From: Palsa-504 sp963742795
Lineage (GTDB): Bacteria > Actinomycetota > Actinomycetes > Streptosporangiales > Streptosporangiaceae
Length of the DNA: 64,000 nucleotides
Direction of reading: 5' to 3'
Assembly: GCA_963742795.1 (NCBI GenBank)
Contig: CAVUNL010000003.1
Coordinates: 434,001-498,000 of the forward strand
The notes beneath the pieces were generated by a model. That model saw only the letters and a program-made list of their open reading frames with translations, made no database searches and was not told the origin of the DNA. Positions 62,744 through 64,000 of this stretch are shown here, piece by piece. How positions within the stretch are numbered: position 1 is the stretch's first letter; the number at the start of each line of letters is the position of its first letter. The position numbers and the translations under genes are program-made.

Positions 62744-64000
62744 TCAGCCAGGCGCGATCGCGGGCTCTTCCTCCCGGACCTCGGCACGCTGCGGCGCGAG
62801 CTTCCTGGCCCGGATCAGGGCCACGATCACCAGCAGGCTGGCCACGTTGAAGATCGCCGCGAGGCCGAAGGCAGTGGCCATACCGTGCGCGAGAACGTGC
62901 TGTGCCTGAGCGGCCGCAGTGAGGCCCGGCAACGGGTGCTGCTGCGCGTTGCGGCTCGCGGTGCCGAACACGGCGACCAGGACGGCCAGGCCGAGCGCGC
63001 CGCCGACCTGCTGCATCACGTTGACCATGCTCGAGGCGGCGCCGGAGTCCGCAGGTGCGACGCCGGCCAGCGACGCCGTGGTCAGCGGCACGAACACCAG
63101 GCCCATCCCGATGCCCAGCAGCATCATCGGGCCGAACACCCCGGACCAGTAGCCGGTCGCCGGCGAGACGCGCGACAGCCAGGCCAGCGAGACGATGGCC
63201 GGCAACATCCCGATGATCATGAGCGGCTTGGCGCCCAGCCGCGGCATCAGCCGGGGCGCCGTGCGCGACAGCCCGAACAGCGCCGCGGTCAGGGGCAGGA
63301 ACGCGACGCCCGCGCGCAGCGGGCTGAAGCCCATGACCTTCTGCAGGAACTGGGTGAGGAAGAAGAACACCCCGAACATCCCGGCGAGCAGCAGCAGCCG
63401 GGCGGCGAAGGAGCCCGACCGGCTGGCGTCGGCGAACAACCGCAGCGGGGTGATCGGCTGGCGGACCCGGGACTCGATGACCAGGAAGCCGGCCAGCAGG
63501 ACCGCCGCGGCGCCGAACGCGGCCAGCGTCAGGTGATCTCCCCAGCCGTTGGCCGCGGCCCGGACGAATCCGTACACCAGCGAGGCGACGCCGGCGGTCG
63601 ACGTCACCGCGCCGGCCAGGTCGAACCGGCCCGCCTGGCGCGGCGTCTCGGCCACGAACAGCGGTGCGATGGCCAGCACGGCGATCCCGATCGGCACGTT
63701 GATGAACAGCACCCAGCGCCACGACAGCCATTCGGTGATCACCCCCCCGAGCACCAGGCCCAGGGAGGACCCGCCGGTGATCACGCCCATGTAGATGCCC
63801 AGCGCGCGGGTCCGTTCCCGGCCCTCGGGAAAACCGCTCACGATCAGGGCCAGTACGGCCGGGGCGGCCAGCGCGCCGCCCGCGCCCTGCGCGGCCCGGG
63901 CGGCCAGCAGCATCCCAGCCGAGGTGGAGAGCCCACCCACGAGGGAGGAAAGAGTGAACAGGCCGATGCCGGCCAGGAAGACGCGCCGACGGCCCAGGAT
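62744..64000 (-). CDS. DHA2-family MFS exporter (5' end beyond window)
   Basis: The frame is open to the right edge, so the N-terminus is missing. About 418 codons are visible. Motif A reads LGRRRVFLAG, then LLAARAAQGAGGALAAPAVLALI, motif C in GVITGGSSLGLVLGGVITE, and late helices LFGLSRTAPRLMPRLG and SGAASSMVNVMQQVGGALG of the fourteen-helix EmrB/QacA group. The hydrophilic tail is EVREEEPAIAPG. Probable drug or metabolite exporter; no regulator is visible here. Confidence 0.85.
   Translation of the reverse strand: MLGRRRVFLAGIGLFTLSSLVGGLSTSAGMLLAARAAQGAGGALAAPAVLALIVSGFPEGRERTRALGIYMGVITGGSSLGLVLGGVITEWLSWRWVLFINVPIGIAVLAIAPLFVAETPRQAGRFDLAGAVTSTAGVASLVYGFVRAAANGWGDHLTLAAFGAAAVLLAGFLVIESRVRQPITPLRLFADASRSGSFAARLLLLAGMFGVFFFLTQFLQKVMGFSPLRAGVAFLPLTAALFGLSRTAPRLMPRLGAKPLMIIGMLPAIVSLAWLSRVSPATGYWSGVFGPMMLLGIGMGLVFVPLTTASLAGVAPADSGAASSMVNVMQQVGGALGLAVLVAVFGTASRNAQQHPLPGLTAAAQAQHVLAHGMATAFGLAAIFNVASLLVIVALIRARKLAPQRAEVREEEPAIAPG

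Overview
The window is about 70 % GC and densely coded. It holds a 13E12/DUF222-HNH protein, two DUF5134 genes, a DUF1702 domain, many TetR, MarR and GNAT genes, a MocR regulator, and GTG starts with AGGAGG-type ribosome binding sites. This points to a mycelial-type high-GC actinomycete (Streptosporangiales-like by feel); nothing in the sequence fixes the genus. I saw no rRNA, tRNA, CRISPR array or complete insertion sequence.

Layout. 0-9.4 kb: a SagB-nitroreductase/DUF1702 fusion cut by the left edge, a frameshifted short-chain dehydrogenase divergent from its TetR regulator, a TSCPD protein, a GNAT, an HNH protein, a second TetR/SRPBCC divergent pair, a YihY/BrkB membrane protein and a MarR. 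9.4-15 kb: lysine catabolism genes (kal, kamE, kamD, kdd on the minus strand, kamA divergent), lacking only kce among the five-enzyme aminomutase route. 15-23.3 kb: a Cys/Met-type PLP enzyme with a tandem GNAT, divergent from a MocR regulator, then single genes (O-methyltransferase, GNAT, dienelactone hydrolase, WYL regulator, VOC protein). 23.5-31.3 kb: a branched-chain amino-acid type ABC operon led by a beta-hydroxyacid dehydrogenase, with a LacI regulator upstream. 31.3-34.3 kb: MarR/MFS exporter pair, an orphan PadR-type operator and a VWA protein. 34.3-38.1 kb: a thiamine operon (thiO-thiS-thiG-thiD) behind a TPP riboswitch, divergent from thiE. 38.1-47.7 kb: a GH38 alpha-mannosidase, an NB-ARC/TPR/LuxR regulator, the N-terminal part of an acyl-CoA ligase, a small unknown gene and an IS66 remnant. 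48-62.6 kb: a copper and cytochrome-oxidase-metal region with two P1B ATPases, a Sco domain fused to a membrane domain, two DUF5134 proteins, two lipoproteins, CopZ and CsoR, mixed with decayed genes. The right edge is a truncated MFS exporter.

Two themes stand out. First, about 30 single-base frame breaks lie in otherwise well conserved genes, crowded between 34.7 and 46 kb (thiO, thiE, the mannosidase, the LuxR regulator). Most are repaired by one base in a short G or C run, so consensus errors are more likely than decay. Second, the copper region carries what look like real changes: CsoR is interrupted by an in-frame TAA after its copper ligands, the 3' end of a third P-type ATPase lies beside it, and a CysK-rhodanese gene and a decarboxylase gene have been cut by deletions.

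How the genes may work together. The 48-62 kb genes plausibly form a copper uptake, efflux and cytochrome-c-oxidase metallation module: ATPases move Cu, Sco and the lipoproteins handle it outside the membrane, and DUF5134 and the eight-helix membrane proteins are recurrent partners of unknown role. The lysine genes would convert lysine through beta-lysine and 3,5-diaminohexanoate towards crotonyl-CoA. The thi genes make both halves of thiamine downstream of a TPP sensor. All assignments rest on motif reading, not on database searches.
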